Positions 55,620 through 64,000 of a DNA stretch of 64,000 nt are shown piece by piece (the stretch's first letter is position 1; each line of letters starts with the position of its first letter). The notes under the pieces are model-generated. The model was not told where the DNA came from. It was given only the letters and a program-made list of their open reading frames with translations, and searched no databases. The DNA lies in NCBI RefSeq assembly GCF_003347495.1, contig NZ_QCXY01000007.1, forward strand, positions 248,001 to 312,000, in the 5' to 3' direction. A program made the translations under genes and the position numbers. This stretch comes from Pleomorphovibrio marinus (GTDB taxonomy: Bacteria; Bacteroidota; Bacteroidia; Cytophagales; Cyclobacteriaceae).

Positions 55620-55743
55620 GCCGTCATCCCGAGCTATAGGGAGATATCTCGTATAGCCCCGATAGCCCCGTAGCTATCGGGGATCCCACTGTGCGACGTT
55701 CTCGTAATGCCCTGACTGCCGTCAGGACAGGCTCGATTTCATC
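55620..55743. repeat. Composite intergenic repeat with hairpin, module 1 inverted
   Basis: The left part opens with CCGTCATCCCGAGC, which resembles a widespread Bacteroidota intergenic repeat, and contains a perfect 10-bp hairpin CCCCGATAGC (55657-55666)/GCTATCGGGG (55673-55682) with a 6-base loop. The right part (55707-55743) is an exact 37-base reverse-complement match to 30616-30652. The whole lies in the 543-bp gap between the unknown lipoprotein and SusC; hairpin structure could terminate or stabilise the upstream mRNA. Confidence 0.85.
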
Positions 55744-55894
55744 GCTCGTCTACTGCAAAATGGGATCCTATTTGTTTTAAACAACTTAATTCTTCAATTC
55801 ATCGAGTTTTTTCGATGATTATCCCTTTGATTCTGCTAAGTCCCCATTTATTAGATTCTTAATAAGGATGCTAATTTGTTATTGAATTTTTAAT

Positions 55895-55923
55895 TGTAAA
55901 CGTTTTCGATAACGGTTACGGTA
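55895..55923 (+). promoter_or_regulatory. Candidate LacI operator 3 (upstream of SusC, PUL 2)
   Basis: The site TGTAAACGTTTTCG with the following AACGGTTACGG matches operators 1 and 2 in sequence and spacing. It lies 113 bp before the SusC start codon, almost the same distance as operator 1 from its gene (105 bp). This links the SusCD operon to the LacI regulator at 39286. Confidence 0.87.
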
Positions 55924-56036
55924 AATATTTTCAATTATTTCTTAATAAACACTTTATTGTTACGCTGAATGTAGATAAATTAGAATTAAATTTCGAATGT
56001 CGCATTATGACAATTTGTAACCAAAATAACTGATTT

Positions 56037-59000
56037 ATGAGAACAACAATACTAACATGGTTGGCTATTACCTTACTTGGTTTTGTCAATTTATCATTTG
56101 GTCAATCCGAAACGGTAACAGGAACCGTTTTGGATGAAAATGAAACCCCGCTGCCAGGTGCCAGCATTTTGGTAAAGGGGAGCTCTAGTGGTACGGTGAC
56201 CGATATGGATGGTCAGTATAGCATTAATGTAAACAGTCAAGACGACATATTGGTCTTTTCTTTTCTGGGTTACTTTACCCAGGAAATAAGAGTCGGTTCA
56301 CAATCGACTATAGATGTGACTTTATCCCCAGATATGAGTGACCTTAGTGAGGTTGTGGTGGTGGGTTATGGAGACCAAAGAAGGATAAACATGACAGGCT
56401 CAGTGGAATCCATAGATGGGGCGGCAATCGCCAGGCAGCCTGTTTTTCAAGCCTCCCAGGCATTGGTGGGCATGACACCGGGCTTGACAGCCATACAATC
56501 CAGCAGTAGGCCGGGTGCGGATGGTGCTACTTTAAGGGTAAGGGGTGTTGGTTCTCTTGGAGCATCCAATGATCCTCTGGTGCTAATAGATGGGATTCAG
56601 GGTAACATAAATAATATAGACCCGGCAGACATCGAAAATATTTCTGTGTTAAAAGATGCGGCTGCTTCGGCCATTTACGGTTCCAGGGGTTCGAATGGGG
56701 TAATTCTAGTTACCACTAAACGAGGAAAAGAGGGAGTGATGACCGTTTCCTATAATACGAATGTGGGTTGGCAGCAACCCCAAACCCTACCTTCCTACTT
56801 GGGAGCCATTGACTTCCTGAGGGCAACCAACACCGATGAGGCCATTATCAATAATTACCAACAAAACATGGCCACTAATCCAGATCTATACCCAGACACT
56901 GACTGGATGAATTTACTGTTTGACGAAAGTGGTTTCCAACAGTACCATAATTTAAGTGTGAACGGAGGCACGGAAAACGTTCAGTTGATGGGTTCCATCT
57001 CCTACACCGATCAAGGTGCCAATGTGTCTAATTACAACTTCAAACGGTACAATGGTAGGTTCAATTCCGACATTAAGATCAATGACAAATTCACTATGGT
57101 CTTCGATCTGAATTTCAGCCAGGAACAGACCACAGAGCCAAATGCAGGACTAGGCCCTATTTTTCTGGATGCCTTTAGAATTGATCCTACCCAAGTGGCC
57201 ATCCACTCTGATGGATCCTGGGGTGATGGATGGAGTGGACAAAATCCCATAGCGGCAGCAAAGGACGGTGGGTTGAACCGAAGACAAAACAACTATTTCA
57301 GGGGTTTGATGCGATTGAATTACTCGCCCATAGAGAATCTGAATATTAGTTTTACCTATTCCCCGGAATATAGGGATATTTTTGATAGGAATTTCAACCA
57401 GATGTACACCACCATTCTGGATTGGGATTCAAGGTCTACCCGGAATGTGCCAGATAGAAATTCTTTAAGTAACACCAATACCCGGATATTTGAGGATAAC
57501 CTCATAGGTCTTGTTACCTATAATAAGATGATAAAAGATCATCAATTCACCATTCTGGGTGGGTATGAAATGATTAAGACCAACTGGGAACAGTTTGGAG
57601 CTTCCAGAACGGATTTTATTATTCAACGTTTTGACCAGTTGGACGCGGGTGCCGAAACCAATATGAGAAATAGTGGCAGTGCCACTCATTCGAGTTTGGT
57701 ATCCTATTTCTCTCGGTTAAATTACTCCTTTCAAGACAAATACCTCTTTGAGGCAAATCTCAGAAGAGATGGATCATCCAGGTTTGCACCGGAAAATAGG
57801 GTATCCATATTCCCTTCCTTTTCAGCAGGATGGAGACTTACGGAGGAGGCATTTTTCAGTCCATTGGACTTCTTTACCGAATTTAAGCTAAGGGCTTCTT
57901 GGGGAAGGTTGGGAAATCAAAATATTGGAAGTCAAAACATTATGCAAATTGGGAATGACTTTCCTTATACTTCCAATATACTGTTAGGAGACAGCAACTT
58001 TCTCTTTGGGGATAGGGTAGCCACCGGGGCTGCACAGAATGTCCTTGCCAACAGGGGCATCATGTGGGAGACTACGGAAACCACAAATTTCGCATTGGAT
58101 GCGGGACTGATTGATAATAAATTGACCTTTACCGTAGAATACTATATTCGTACCACAAAGGATATTTTGCTGGCCTTACCAGTTCCAAGGGTAATCGGCC
58201 TGTCTGCTCCTTTGCAGAATGCAGGTATGGTGGAGAATAGGGGAGTGGATGTGAACGTGAACTGGAGAGATGCCATTGGTCAATTGAATTACAGTATCAA
58301 CGCCAACTTTTCCGATGTCAAGAATCGGGTGATGGATTTAGGTGGATTAGGCCAGATCATACAGGGTAATGCCATCACCACCGTGGGCAGTCCCATTAAC
58401 AGTATATTCGGGTATCAGTCCATGGGATTTTTCCAAAACCAAGAGGAAATCGATAACGCTCCCAACCAATTTGGAACCGTATTTCCTGGGAATATCCGGT
58501 ATAGGGATCAACCCACGGTAGATACCAGTGGAGATGGTGTACCTGATTCCCCGGATGGAGTCATCAATCCAGACGATAGGGTAATTATAGGAGATCCTTT
58601 TCCAAGGTATAGTTTTGCGTTAAATTTAACGGCTGACTATAAGGGCTTTGACTTTGCCATCATGTTTCAGGGTGTGGGAAGAAGGGACTTGTTGTTACAG
58701 GGTGATGCTATAATGCCGCTGTGGAATGCAGGCAAGGTGCAGGAATGGCATGTGGAAGAATCCTGGACACCGGAAAGACCCAATGCAAGAATTCCCGTTC
58801 TATTACCCACCAGTTCAGGTAGTAATGATGCAAGGGCCAGTGATGTATGGGTCTTCAATGCCTCTTACCTGGCCATCCGTAACCTTACGATAGGATATAA
58901 TTTCCCAACCTTTAAGGAAACGTTAAACGCTAGAAATCTGAGAGTCTTTACTTCTGTCCAGAATTTAGCCAATTTCAATGGGCTTCCACCTGGCACCAAC

Positions 59001-59081
59001 CCATTGACGCCAAATGGAAGCTCAGGGGCCTTCTTCCCCATTGCTCGTGTATTTACCCTTGGGGCAAGTTTAACCTTTTAA
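56037..59081 (+). CDS. susC: SusC/RagA-family TonB-dependent outer-membrane transporter (PUL 2)
   Basis: The 1014-residue product has a signal peptide (LSFGQ), a carboxypeptidase-regulatory-like domain (VTGTVLDENETPLPGASILV, GTVTDMDGQYSINV), a TonB-box region EVVVVGYGDQ, a plug ending with GSRGSNGVILVTTKRGKEG, and a large barrel closing at LGASLTF. It imports the oligosaccharide produced by the surface enzymes of PUL 2. The SusD partner follows 11 bp downstream. The upstream region contains the third LacI-type operator, so induction by the same sugar signal as the GH26 operon is likely. It is only moderately similar to the PUL 1 SusC, suggesting a different ligand. Confidence 0.96.
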   Translation: MRTTILTWLAITLLGFVNLSFGQSETVTGTVLDENETPLPGASILVKGSSSGTVTDMDGQYSINVNSQDDILVFSFLGYFTQEIRVGSQSTIDVTLSPDMSDLSEVVVVGYGDQRRINMTGSVESIDGAAIARQPVFQASQALVGMTPGLTAIQSSSRPGADGATLRVRGVGSLGASNDPLVLIDGIQGNINNIDPADIENISVLKDAAASAIYGSRGSNGVILVTTKRGKEGVMTVSYNTNVGWQQPQTLPSYLGAIDFLRATNTDEAIINNYQQNMATNPDLYPDTDWMNLLFDESGFQQYHNLSVNGGTENVQLMGSISYTDQGANVSNYNFKRYNGRFNSDIKINDKFTMVFDLNFSQEQTTEPNAGLGPIFLDAFRIDPTQVAIHSDGSWGDGWSGQNPIAAAKDGGLNRRQNNYFRGLMRLNYSPIENLNISFTYSPEYRDIFDRNFNQMYTTILDWDSRSTRNVPDRNSLSNTNTRIFEDNLIGLVTYNKMIKDHQFTILGGYEMIKTNWEQFGASRTDFIIQRFDQLDAGAETNMRNSGSATHSSLVSYFSRLNYSFQDKYLFEANLRRDGSSRFAPENRVSIFPSFSAGWRLTEEAFFSPLDFFTEFKLRASWGRLGNQNIGSQNIMQIGNDFPYTSNILLGDSNFLFGDRVATGAAQNVLANRGIMWETTETTNFALDAGLIDNKLTFTVEYYIRTTKDILLALPVPRVIGLSAPLQNAGMVENRGVDVNVNWRDAIGQLNYSINANFSDVKNRVMDLGGLGQIIQGNAITTVGSPINSIFGYQSMGFFQNQEEIDNAPNQFGTVFPGNIRYRDQPTVDTSGDGVPDSPDGVINPDDRVIIGDPFPRYSFALNLTADYKGFDFAIMFQGVGRRDLLLQGDAIMPLWNAGKVQEWHVEESWTPERPNARIPVLLPTSSGSNDARASDVWVFNASYLAIRNLTIGYNFPTFKETLNARNLRVFTSVQNLANFNGLPPGTNPLTPNGSSGAFFPIARVFTLGASLTF

Positions 59082-59092
59082 TTGAAAAAGTC

Positions 59093-60814
59093 ATGAAAAC
59101 ATATATATATGCATTCCTATTGCTGTTTGGTTTAACAGCTTGCGAGAACCTATTGGATCTCGAATCCCCCACCGAACCCACGGATGCCACCTTTTTTTCC
59201 AATGAGGCAGAATTGGACTTGGCTTTAACGGGGGTTTACAATTCCCTGGTATGGTTAGGCGGTTATACATTACCCGTTCAGGTGTCAATGGATAACGGGG
59301 CTACGGATATAGGTTTGGTCAGAGGAGGATTTACCGGCTTTGATGAGCTAGGAGCTGGTTCACATAGTGCGAACACAGGTGGTTTTCTTAGTATTTATAC
59401 CCATATGTATAGGGGTATAGGAAGAGCCAATAACCTGATCAATAATCTAGACAGAGCAGCGGATGTGGTATCAGCAGAACGCTTAACCCAAATCAAGTAT
59501 GAAGCTATGGTTTTAAGGGCTTATTACTATCATTACCTGGTTTTTTTATATGGTGATGTACCTTTTATTGATGAAATTATAACCAACCCAATGGAGGGGC
59601 TGCTGCCCAGAGTGGATAAAGAGGAAATTATAGATACCATTCTTGCAGATTTGGAGGAAGCGGCTCAGCATTTACCAACCACGGCGCCAGAAACCAATAG
59701 GGTATTCAGGGATGTGGCACTTACCCTGCATTCAAGAATAGCCCTATATGCAGGAAGGTACAATGAAGCGGCAACTTCATCCTTGGCTGTGATGGAAGGA
59801 GGAAACCTAAATCTTCATTCGGATTATGAACAGCTTTTCACCCCAGAGGGAGAAGGTAATAGTGAAGCTATCTTGGTCATGCCCTTTAGAGATGGGTTTA
59901 CTTCTTTACCTCAATTTGCCACTGCTCAGGGTTCTAGAAACTTTGGCGCATTCAGTGTGGTGGTCCCCACCCAATCCATGATTGATAGTTATGAGGCTAC
60001 CGATGGCCTGCCCATAGACCAATCGGCGGTATATGACCCCACCAGGCCTTTTGAGAACAGGGACCCTAGGCTTAAATCCTCAATCATTACCCCCCAAAGT
60101 GAATGGGGTGGTATCATTTTCGAAAGTCATCCGGATAGTTTAGTTGTGAGGAATGTGGATGGCTCTGTAAGGCAACAAAATACTGATTCCAGGATTGTGA
60201 TCTGGCCTGCGGCTTTTTGCGGTTATTTATGGAAAAAATACACCAACGAGGCTTCTCAGATGATTAATAGAGGGTGGAGCGATACTGATTTCATGTTGAT
60301 GCGCTATGCAGAGGTGTTATTGAATTATGCAGAGGCAAAAATCGAATTGAATGAAATTGATGCCTCTGTGCATGAAGCTTTAAACCGGGTAAGGGCACGG
60401 GCCTATGGGGTATCTCCTGGTGAAACAGAAAGTTATCCCGCGGTAACCTCCATGGATCAGTCTTTCCTTAGAACCTTGATCAAAAGGGAAAGAAAGGTGG
60501 AATTTGCCAATGAAGGTTTCCGGCTTTTCGACATCAGAAGATGGCAGATTGCGGACAAAGTATTGCCTGTAAGGCTATATGGAAGGATTCTGGACCCAGC
60601 AAACGCACAACATGTACCCCATATCGATGAGGATGGCTTTGTGTCTTATGCGGGAATTGAAGACCAGTATGATTTGAATACCGATGCACGCTTCCCAAAT
60701 GCCATTCGGGTTTTCAACAACCCCAGGGATTACTTATTACCCATTCCCCAGGCCGAAATAGATACCTACAGGGCCAATGGAGCCTCATTGACGCAAAACC
60801 CAGGGGGTTATTAA
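59093..60814 (+). CDS. susD: SusD/RagB-family glycan-binding lipoprotein (PUL 2)
   Basis: The 573-residue product has lipobox LTAC (Cys17) and SusD features: ATFFSNEAELDLALTGVYN near the N-terminus, YEAMVLRAYYYHYLVFLYGDVPFI (about 140-163), and the C-terminal LMRYAEVLLNYAEAKIELNE ... ALNRVRARAYG ... LIKRERKVEFANEGFRLFDIRRWQ block, then LLPIPQAEIDTYR. It is displayed on the cell surface and delivers glycan to SusC. A gap of 26 bp separates it from the large unknown gene at 60841, indicating that that protein belongs to the same operon and probably acts on the same glycan. Confidence 0.96.
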   Translation: MKTYIYAFLLLFGLTACENLLDLESPTEPTDATFFSNEAELDLALTGVYNSLVWLGGYTLPVQVSMDNGATDIGLVRGGFTGFDELGAGSHSANTGGFLSIYTHMYRGIGRANNLINNLDRAADVVSAERLTQIKYEAMVLRAYYYHYLVFLYGDVPFIDEIITNPMEGLLPRVDKEEIIDTILADLEEAAQHLPTTAPETNRVFRDVALTLHSRIALYAGRYNEAATSSLAVMEGGNLNLHSDYEQLFTPEGEGNSEAILVMPFRDGFTSLPQFATAQGSRNFGAFSVVVPTQSMIDSYEATDGLPIDQSAVYDPTRPFENRDPRLKSSIITPQSEWGGIIFESHPDSLVVRNVDGSVRQQNTDSRIVIWPAAFCGYLWKKYTNEASQMINRGWSDTDFMLMRYAEVLLNYAEAKIELNEIDASVHEALNRVRARAYGVSPGETESYPAVTSMDQSFLRTLIKRERKVEFANEGFRLFDIRRWQIADKVLPVRLYGRILDPANAQHVPHIDEDGFVSYAGIEDQYDLNTDARFPNAIRVFNNPRDYLLPIPQAEIDTYRANGASLTQNPGGY

Positions 60815-60840
60815 AAATCTAAAGGATTAGTTCAATATTA

Positions 60841-63717
60841 ATGGTTAACATACATTATTTAGTGTTCTTTTTGGCATTGCTGGCCCCTGGAAAGGGGCCA
60901 GCTTTCTATGATATGCCCACGCCTAAAGCAGGTAATGAAATCCTTTTAGAAAACCAATCCTACACCATATCTAAAAATCCTGAATTGGAATTGGGGGAGT
61001 GGATCATCCAAAGGAAGGATGATAAATCCACAGCAAGGAAGATTTCCAGCGAATTCACGGTATTTTATGCTGACCAAGACCCCTTATATGGTTTCGGGAA
61101 GAGGGCTACAGGTGGGTCTCCCGTAGCCAATTGGGGGGAGGGTGATGAAGTGAATGTTTGGAAAAGCGGACAAACCTTTGACCTATTCCCTACAAATTTT
61201 AAGATGGAAGGAAATTCCATCATGCTTAGTTTCACAGATAGTGAACTTTTCTCATTTTCGGCAACACTTTCATTACCTGATGGGGAAGGTGTACCCCAAA
61301 TCTCCTGGAAAATGGATGCAAAAGCCGATGGATATTTCGCTGCTGTGTTCTCAGGAATATCAGAAAGGGCTCCCGACAAATTGGATTTTCTCTACCAACC
61401 TTTGATTTGGTCCTGGAAACGGTTTCCCGACCAGGCCGTTTTAACCCCAGAGTCCTATGCAACCACCCCATCCGTATTTACCACCGAAAATAAAGTAACG
61501 GAGGGATTAGCCATTCCTTCTGCAGAAATCCCCTATCGATTTGCCACGGCAAGCAACTCGAGGTTTGGTGTGATGTTGCGCACTAACAAGGGTACGGCCA
61601 AACCCATGGTAATGGCTCCTATCATGGGAGGAGAGGAGTCTTTCCTAAAGAAGGGTAACAGCCATGAATTTTCCATTCAGTATTACTTAGCATCGGGGAA
61701 TTGGATGGAAGGCGTAGATTATTTGTACCAAAAAGTGATGCAATACCCCCTTGAACGGCAAAATGCCATGGTTTCACTCAACGAAACCTTTCATAATATC
61801 ATCGACTTGTCCATGGACGACTACTATTCCGGTTGGTTGGAGGAATATAAGGGGTATGATTATAAATTCGATGTTCCGAATACCGTAAAAAACGTATCAG
61901 CCATCCACCCACTAAGTATAGCCTTCACCACCGACAGCAAGCAAATATACGACCGCAGGGGTTTGCCCATGTTGGAGTACCTGATGTCTAGGGAAAAATA
62001 CCTTTATGCCATCAATGCATTTCCTGAAAAGCAGACTCAAAACCCCTCACACTTCCTTAAGGGTCCGGCCATGGAACTCTGGGAAATGGCCAGCATACAC
62101 CAACTTTTGGGTGAAAACAACACCGCTCTTCCGAAAGAGATGGAACGGCTATTCGGCAAAAGCAGGCAATTGAACCTACAGACCGAAGTAAGTGGCGCAA
62201 GTTGGAAAGACTATCTTGCCAGGTATCTGGTGAACCATGGCCAAGAGTATTTAGACACGGCAATTCTTTTGGCAGATGAGTACCTGGATTTGACCTTTCA
62301 TCAATATCCTACTGATTTTTCTACCAATGCCGGGCTTAGGGATGCCCAGGCCACATTCGTGAATGATTATTCCTCTACTTGGCAAGAGTTGCTGGAATTA
62401 TATGAGCTTACGCAAGACCAAAAATACCTGGATGCTGCATATGAAGGAGCAAAACAGCTTTCCCTTTGGACCAGATCGACCCCATTTGCTCCGGACAACG
62501 CCATCACCGTAAACGAAGGTGGAAAGGTGGAGGGTATATTTCCAGGGAGAAGGTTTAAACCGGACAGTTATGAGTGGCAAGAGTTTGACATGACCACTCG
62601 AATCCAAGAACAAGTTGTCCCTGCCTGGCATACTTCCCTGGTAGGGTTGCTCCCGGAGCAGCCGGGAACCTATGTATATGGCCCCATCATGCTTTTTCAT
62701 CAAGCGGGAGCCATGTTGAGGTTAGCTCACTTAAAGAACGATAAAACCCTTAGAAATATCGCCTACAATGGGATTTTGGGCAGATACAATAACTTTCCGG
62801 GGTATTATTTCACCTCCTTTTTCACCAATGTTTACCAGCAAACCAACTATCCCTTACACCCCTATCTGGACATTAGGTACAATGCAGTTTTTTATAATCA
62901 TCTTTGGCCACATGTGGCTTTGATCCAGGATTTCTTGGTCAGTGATGCCTATTACAGGTCAGGGGGGAAAATAGATTTTCCTTCGTTGTTTTCACCCGGG
63001 TATGCTTTCCTTTCGAATAAGGTATATGGACATGCACCGGGAAATATCCATGATCATGAGAACGTCAGCTTATGGCTGCCCAAAAACCCATTTAGAACAA
63101 AAGAAAAGGCATTTAACCATTTACTTGGGAGGGATGGAGAAAACACGTTTATCGTTTTTATGAACACGTCTCCTACTACGATTAGTGATACGATTCACCT
63201 TAACAAGGAAGTGTTTAAGTGGGATGTTGAAAAAGAATATGCCTATGAGATTTTAGAGGGTAATGTGAAAGGTGGGGCATTAAAACTGAAAAATGGAAAC
63301 CTGCCGATTCAAATTGCCCCGATGGGGATTACCGTTGTCAAGATAAAGGGGTTATCCCAACTACCGGATTTTCCGGGCAATTTGGATAGAGAGGAAGTGG
63401 CAGCATCAGGAAAGGAAAGGTATTATAGAAAGGAGTATCCTTCTCCGGCTCTGGGCACCCTCACAGGGATGAGTTTCGTAAGCAATAAGAATCTTAGGGA
63501 TTTCTATATCTATAGTACTTCCACCGGTAAAAGTGTTTCCAAGGTACAATTAGCCTATCAGATTGGAGACGAAGAATGGCAAGAAGAGGTAGACAATACG
63601 TACCCCTTTGAATTCAGTTTGAGGGTGGAAAAAAGCGATTCACCCATAAAATTCAAATGGAATGCCATTGACCGGGACGGGGAACTACACGAATCTGAAA
63701 TTATTGAATTGCAATAA
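60841..63717 (+). CDS. Large secreted protein of unknown function, candidate glycan-active enzyme (paralog B)
   Basis: The 958-residue product starts with a short signal-like segment (HYLVFFLALLAPGKGP). It shares the architecture of the protein at 52665: beta-rich N-terminus (about 30-290), helical toroid-like centre (about 310-780) and beta-rich C-terminus. Matching blocks include YQPLIWSWKRFP, NSRFGVMLR, MLEYLMSREKYLYA, VNEGGKVEG, FPGYYFTSFF, a FYNHLWPH segment and GYAFLSNKVYGHAPG. It lacks the lipobox seen in its paralog, so the two may act at different places. No known catalytic signature is recognised. It is the third gene of the LacI-linked SusCD operon and is followed 16 bp later by a dioxygenase-like gene. 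Confidence 0.7.
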   Translation: MVNIHYLVFFLALLAPGKGPAFYDMPTPKAGNEILLENQSYTISKNPELELGEWIIQRKDDKSTARKISSEFTVFYADQDPLYGFGKRATGGSPVANWGEGDEVNVWKSGQTFDLFPTNFKMEGNSIMLSFTDSELFSFSATLSLPDGEGVPQISWKMDAKADGYFAAVFSGISERAPDKLDFLYQPLIWSWKRFPDQAVLTPESYATTPSVFTTENKVTEGLAIPSAEIPYRFATASNSRFGVMLRTNKGTAKPMVMAPIMGGEESFLKKGNSHEFSIQYYLASGNWMEGVDYLYQKVMQYPLERQNAMVSLNETFHNIIDLSMDDYYSGWLEEYKGYDYKFDVPNTVKNVSAIHPLSIAFTTDSKQIYDRRGLPMLEYLMSREKYLYAINAFPEKQTQNPSHFLKGPAMELWEMASIHQLLGENNTALPKEMERLFGKSRQLNLQTEVSGASWKDYLARYLVNHGQEYLDTAILLADEYLDLTFHQYPTDFSTNAGLRDAQATFVNDYSSTWQELLELYELTQDQKYLDAAYEGAKQLSLWTRSTPFAPDNAITVNEGGKVEGIFPGRRFKPDSYEWQEFDMTTRIQEQVVPAWHTSLVGLLPEQPGTYVYGPIMLFHQAGAMLRLAHLKNDKTLRNIAYNGILGRYNNFPGYYFTSFFTNVYQQTNYPLHPYLDIRYNAVFYNHLWPHVALIQDFLVSDAYYRSGGKIDFPSLFSPGYAFLSNKVYGHAPGNIHDHENVSLWLPKNPFRTKEKAFNHLLGRDGENTFIVFMNTSPTTISDTIHLNKEVFKWDVEKEYAYEILEGNVKGGALKLKNGNLPIQIAPMGITVVKIKGLSQLPDFPGNLDREEVAASGKERYYRKEYPSPALGTLTGMSFVSNKNLRDFYIYSTSTGKSVSKVQLAYQIGDEEWQEEVDNTYPFEFSLRVEKSDSPIKFKWNAIDRDGELHESEIIELQ

Positions 63718-63733
63718 CTATAACTACAAAAAA

Positions 63734-64000
63734 ATGAAGGTATTATCATCCACTCAGATTGAGGAGTTTAATAAAGACGGTTACCTTGTCTTAAGGGGAT
63801 TTCTTTCTCCAAAGGAGGTGGAATTCCTGTATAATGCTTCCGCCCAAGATTCCCACTTGACAGCACATACCTATGCGGTGTTGGATGCCAACGGAAATGA
63901 ATCGAGACTGGCATTGTGGAATGATCCCGGGGAGGACCCTTTTGGTATGCTTTCCAGAGACGAGAGGGTAGTCGGTGCCATAGGTCAACTCATAGGTGGC
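63734..64000 (+). CDS. Phytanoyl-CoA dioxygenase (PhyH)-like protein, 5' part only
   Basis: The frame starts at ATG 63734 and is open at the right edge; 89 residues are visible. MKVLSSTQIEEFNKDGYLVL followed by RGFLSPKEVEFL is the typical opening of the PhyH family of Fe(II)/2-oxoglutarate oxygenases (family members are usually 250-300 residues). The metal-binding H-x-D motif would lie beyond the visible part. Such genes are common in PULs and planctomycete catabolic clusters, where substrates are unknown. It follows paralog B by 16 bp and is probably part of the same operon. Confidence 0.8.
   Translation, partial: MKVLSSTQIEEFNKDGYLVLRGFLSPKEVEFLYNASAQDSHLTAHTYAVLDANGNESRLALWNDPGEDPFGMLSRDERVVGAIGQLIGG

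Noticed and set aside
40447-55923. The three similar 29-bp sites considered as CRISPR-like or mobile repeats
   Set aside because: They are single, far apart, always upstream of operons and match LacI operator symmetry; there are no spacers or array.

Overview
The window reads as a chromosome segment of a Bacteroidota bacterium, most likely a marine or soil member of the Cytophagales/Cyclobacteriaceae. This rests on two SusC/SusD pairs, the many SPI/SPII secreted enzymes, weak ribosome binding sites, TAnnTTTG-like promoter boxes and the overall protein style. The genus is inference; no rRNA or other marker gene is present. I saw no tRNA, rRNA, CRISPR array or intact insertion sequence.

Layout. 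(1) 1-7523: secreted catabolic enzymes: a DUF1593 protein (cut by the left edge), an SGNH esterase, then a tight operon of two formylglycine sulfatases and a PQQ dehydrogenase with a built-in cytochrome c domain. (2) 7530-11002: housekeeping and small genes (Hpt protein, rhomboid protease, DUF2452, deoxynucleoside kinase, GNAT). (3) 11345-18398: a second PQQ dehydrogenase-cytochrome c, a bicupin fused to an ABM-like domain, a cupin/SMP-30 lactonase fusion and a tandem ABM-like secreted protein. (4) 18365-23307: a minus-strand operon of two envelope proteins (one with an OmpA domain), a sirtuin and a membrane protein. (5) 23639-37275: first polysaccharide-utilisation locus (PUL 1): NrtR-like and AraC regulators, SusC/SusD, an FG-GAP/UnbV lipoprotein, GH28 and GH10. 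(6) 37276-39285: a scar with a transposase remnant, a small secreted-protein gene and a truncated second copy of the GH10 gene. (7) 39286-64000: PUL 2: a LacI regulator, an FMN-motif/HEAT-like protein, an FAD oxidoreductase, GH26, DUF1549/DUF1553 and DUF1501 proteins, GH31, a large unknown lipoprotein, SusC/SusD, a second large unknown protein and the start of a PhyH-type dioxygenase gene.

How the genes may work together. PUL 2 is tied together by three near-identical 29-bp sites (40447, 44974, 55895), each upstream of a transcription unit and one beside the LacI gene, so one regulator probably controls the mannanase operon, the cytochrome/GH31 stretch and the SusCD operon. The locus combines glycan cleavage (GH26, GH31, two paralogous unknown proteins of about 950 residues) with extracytoplasmic redox proteins (possible FMN carrier, FAD oxidoreductase, PSCyt1-type haem protein). 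Regions 1 and 3 suggest desulfation, PQQ-dependent oxidation and lactone hydrolysis of sugars in the cell envelope. The strongest candidates for new biology are the two unknown paralogs and the LacI-linked hydrolase/redox regulon.
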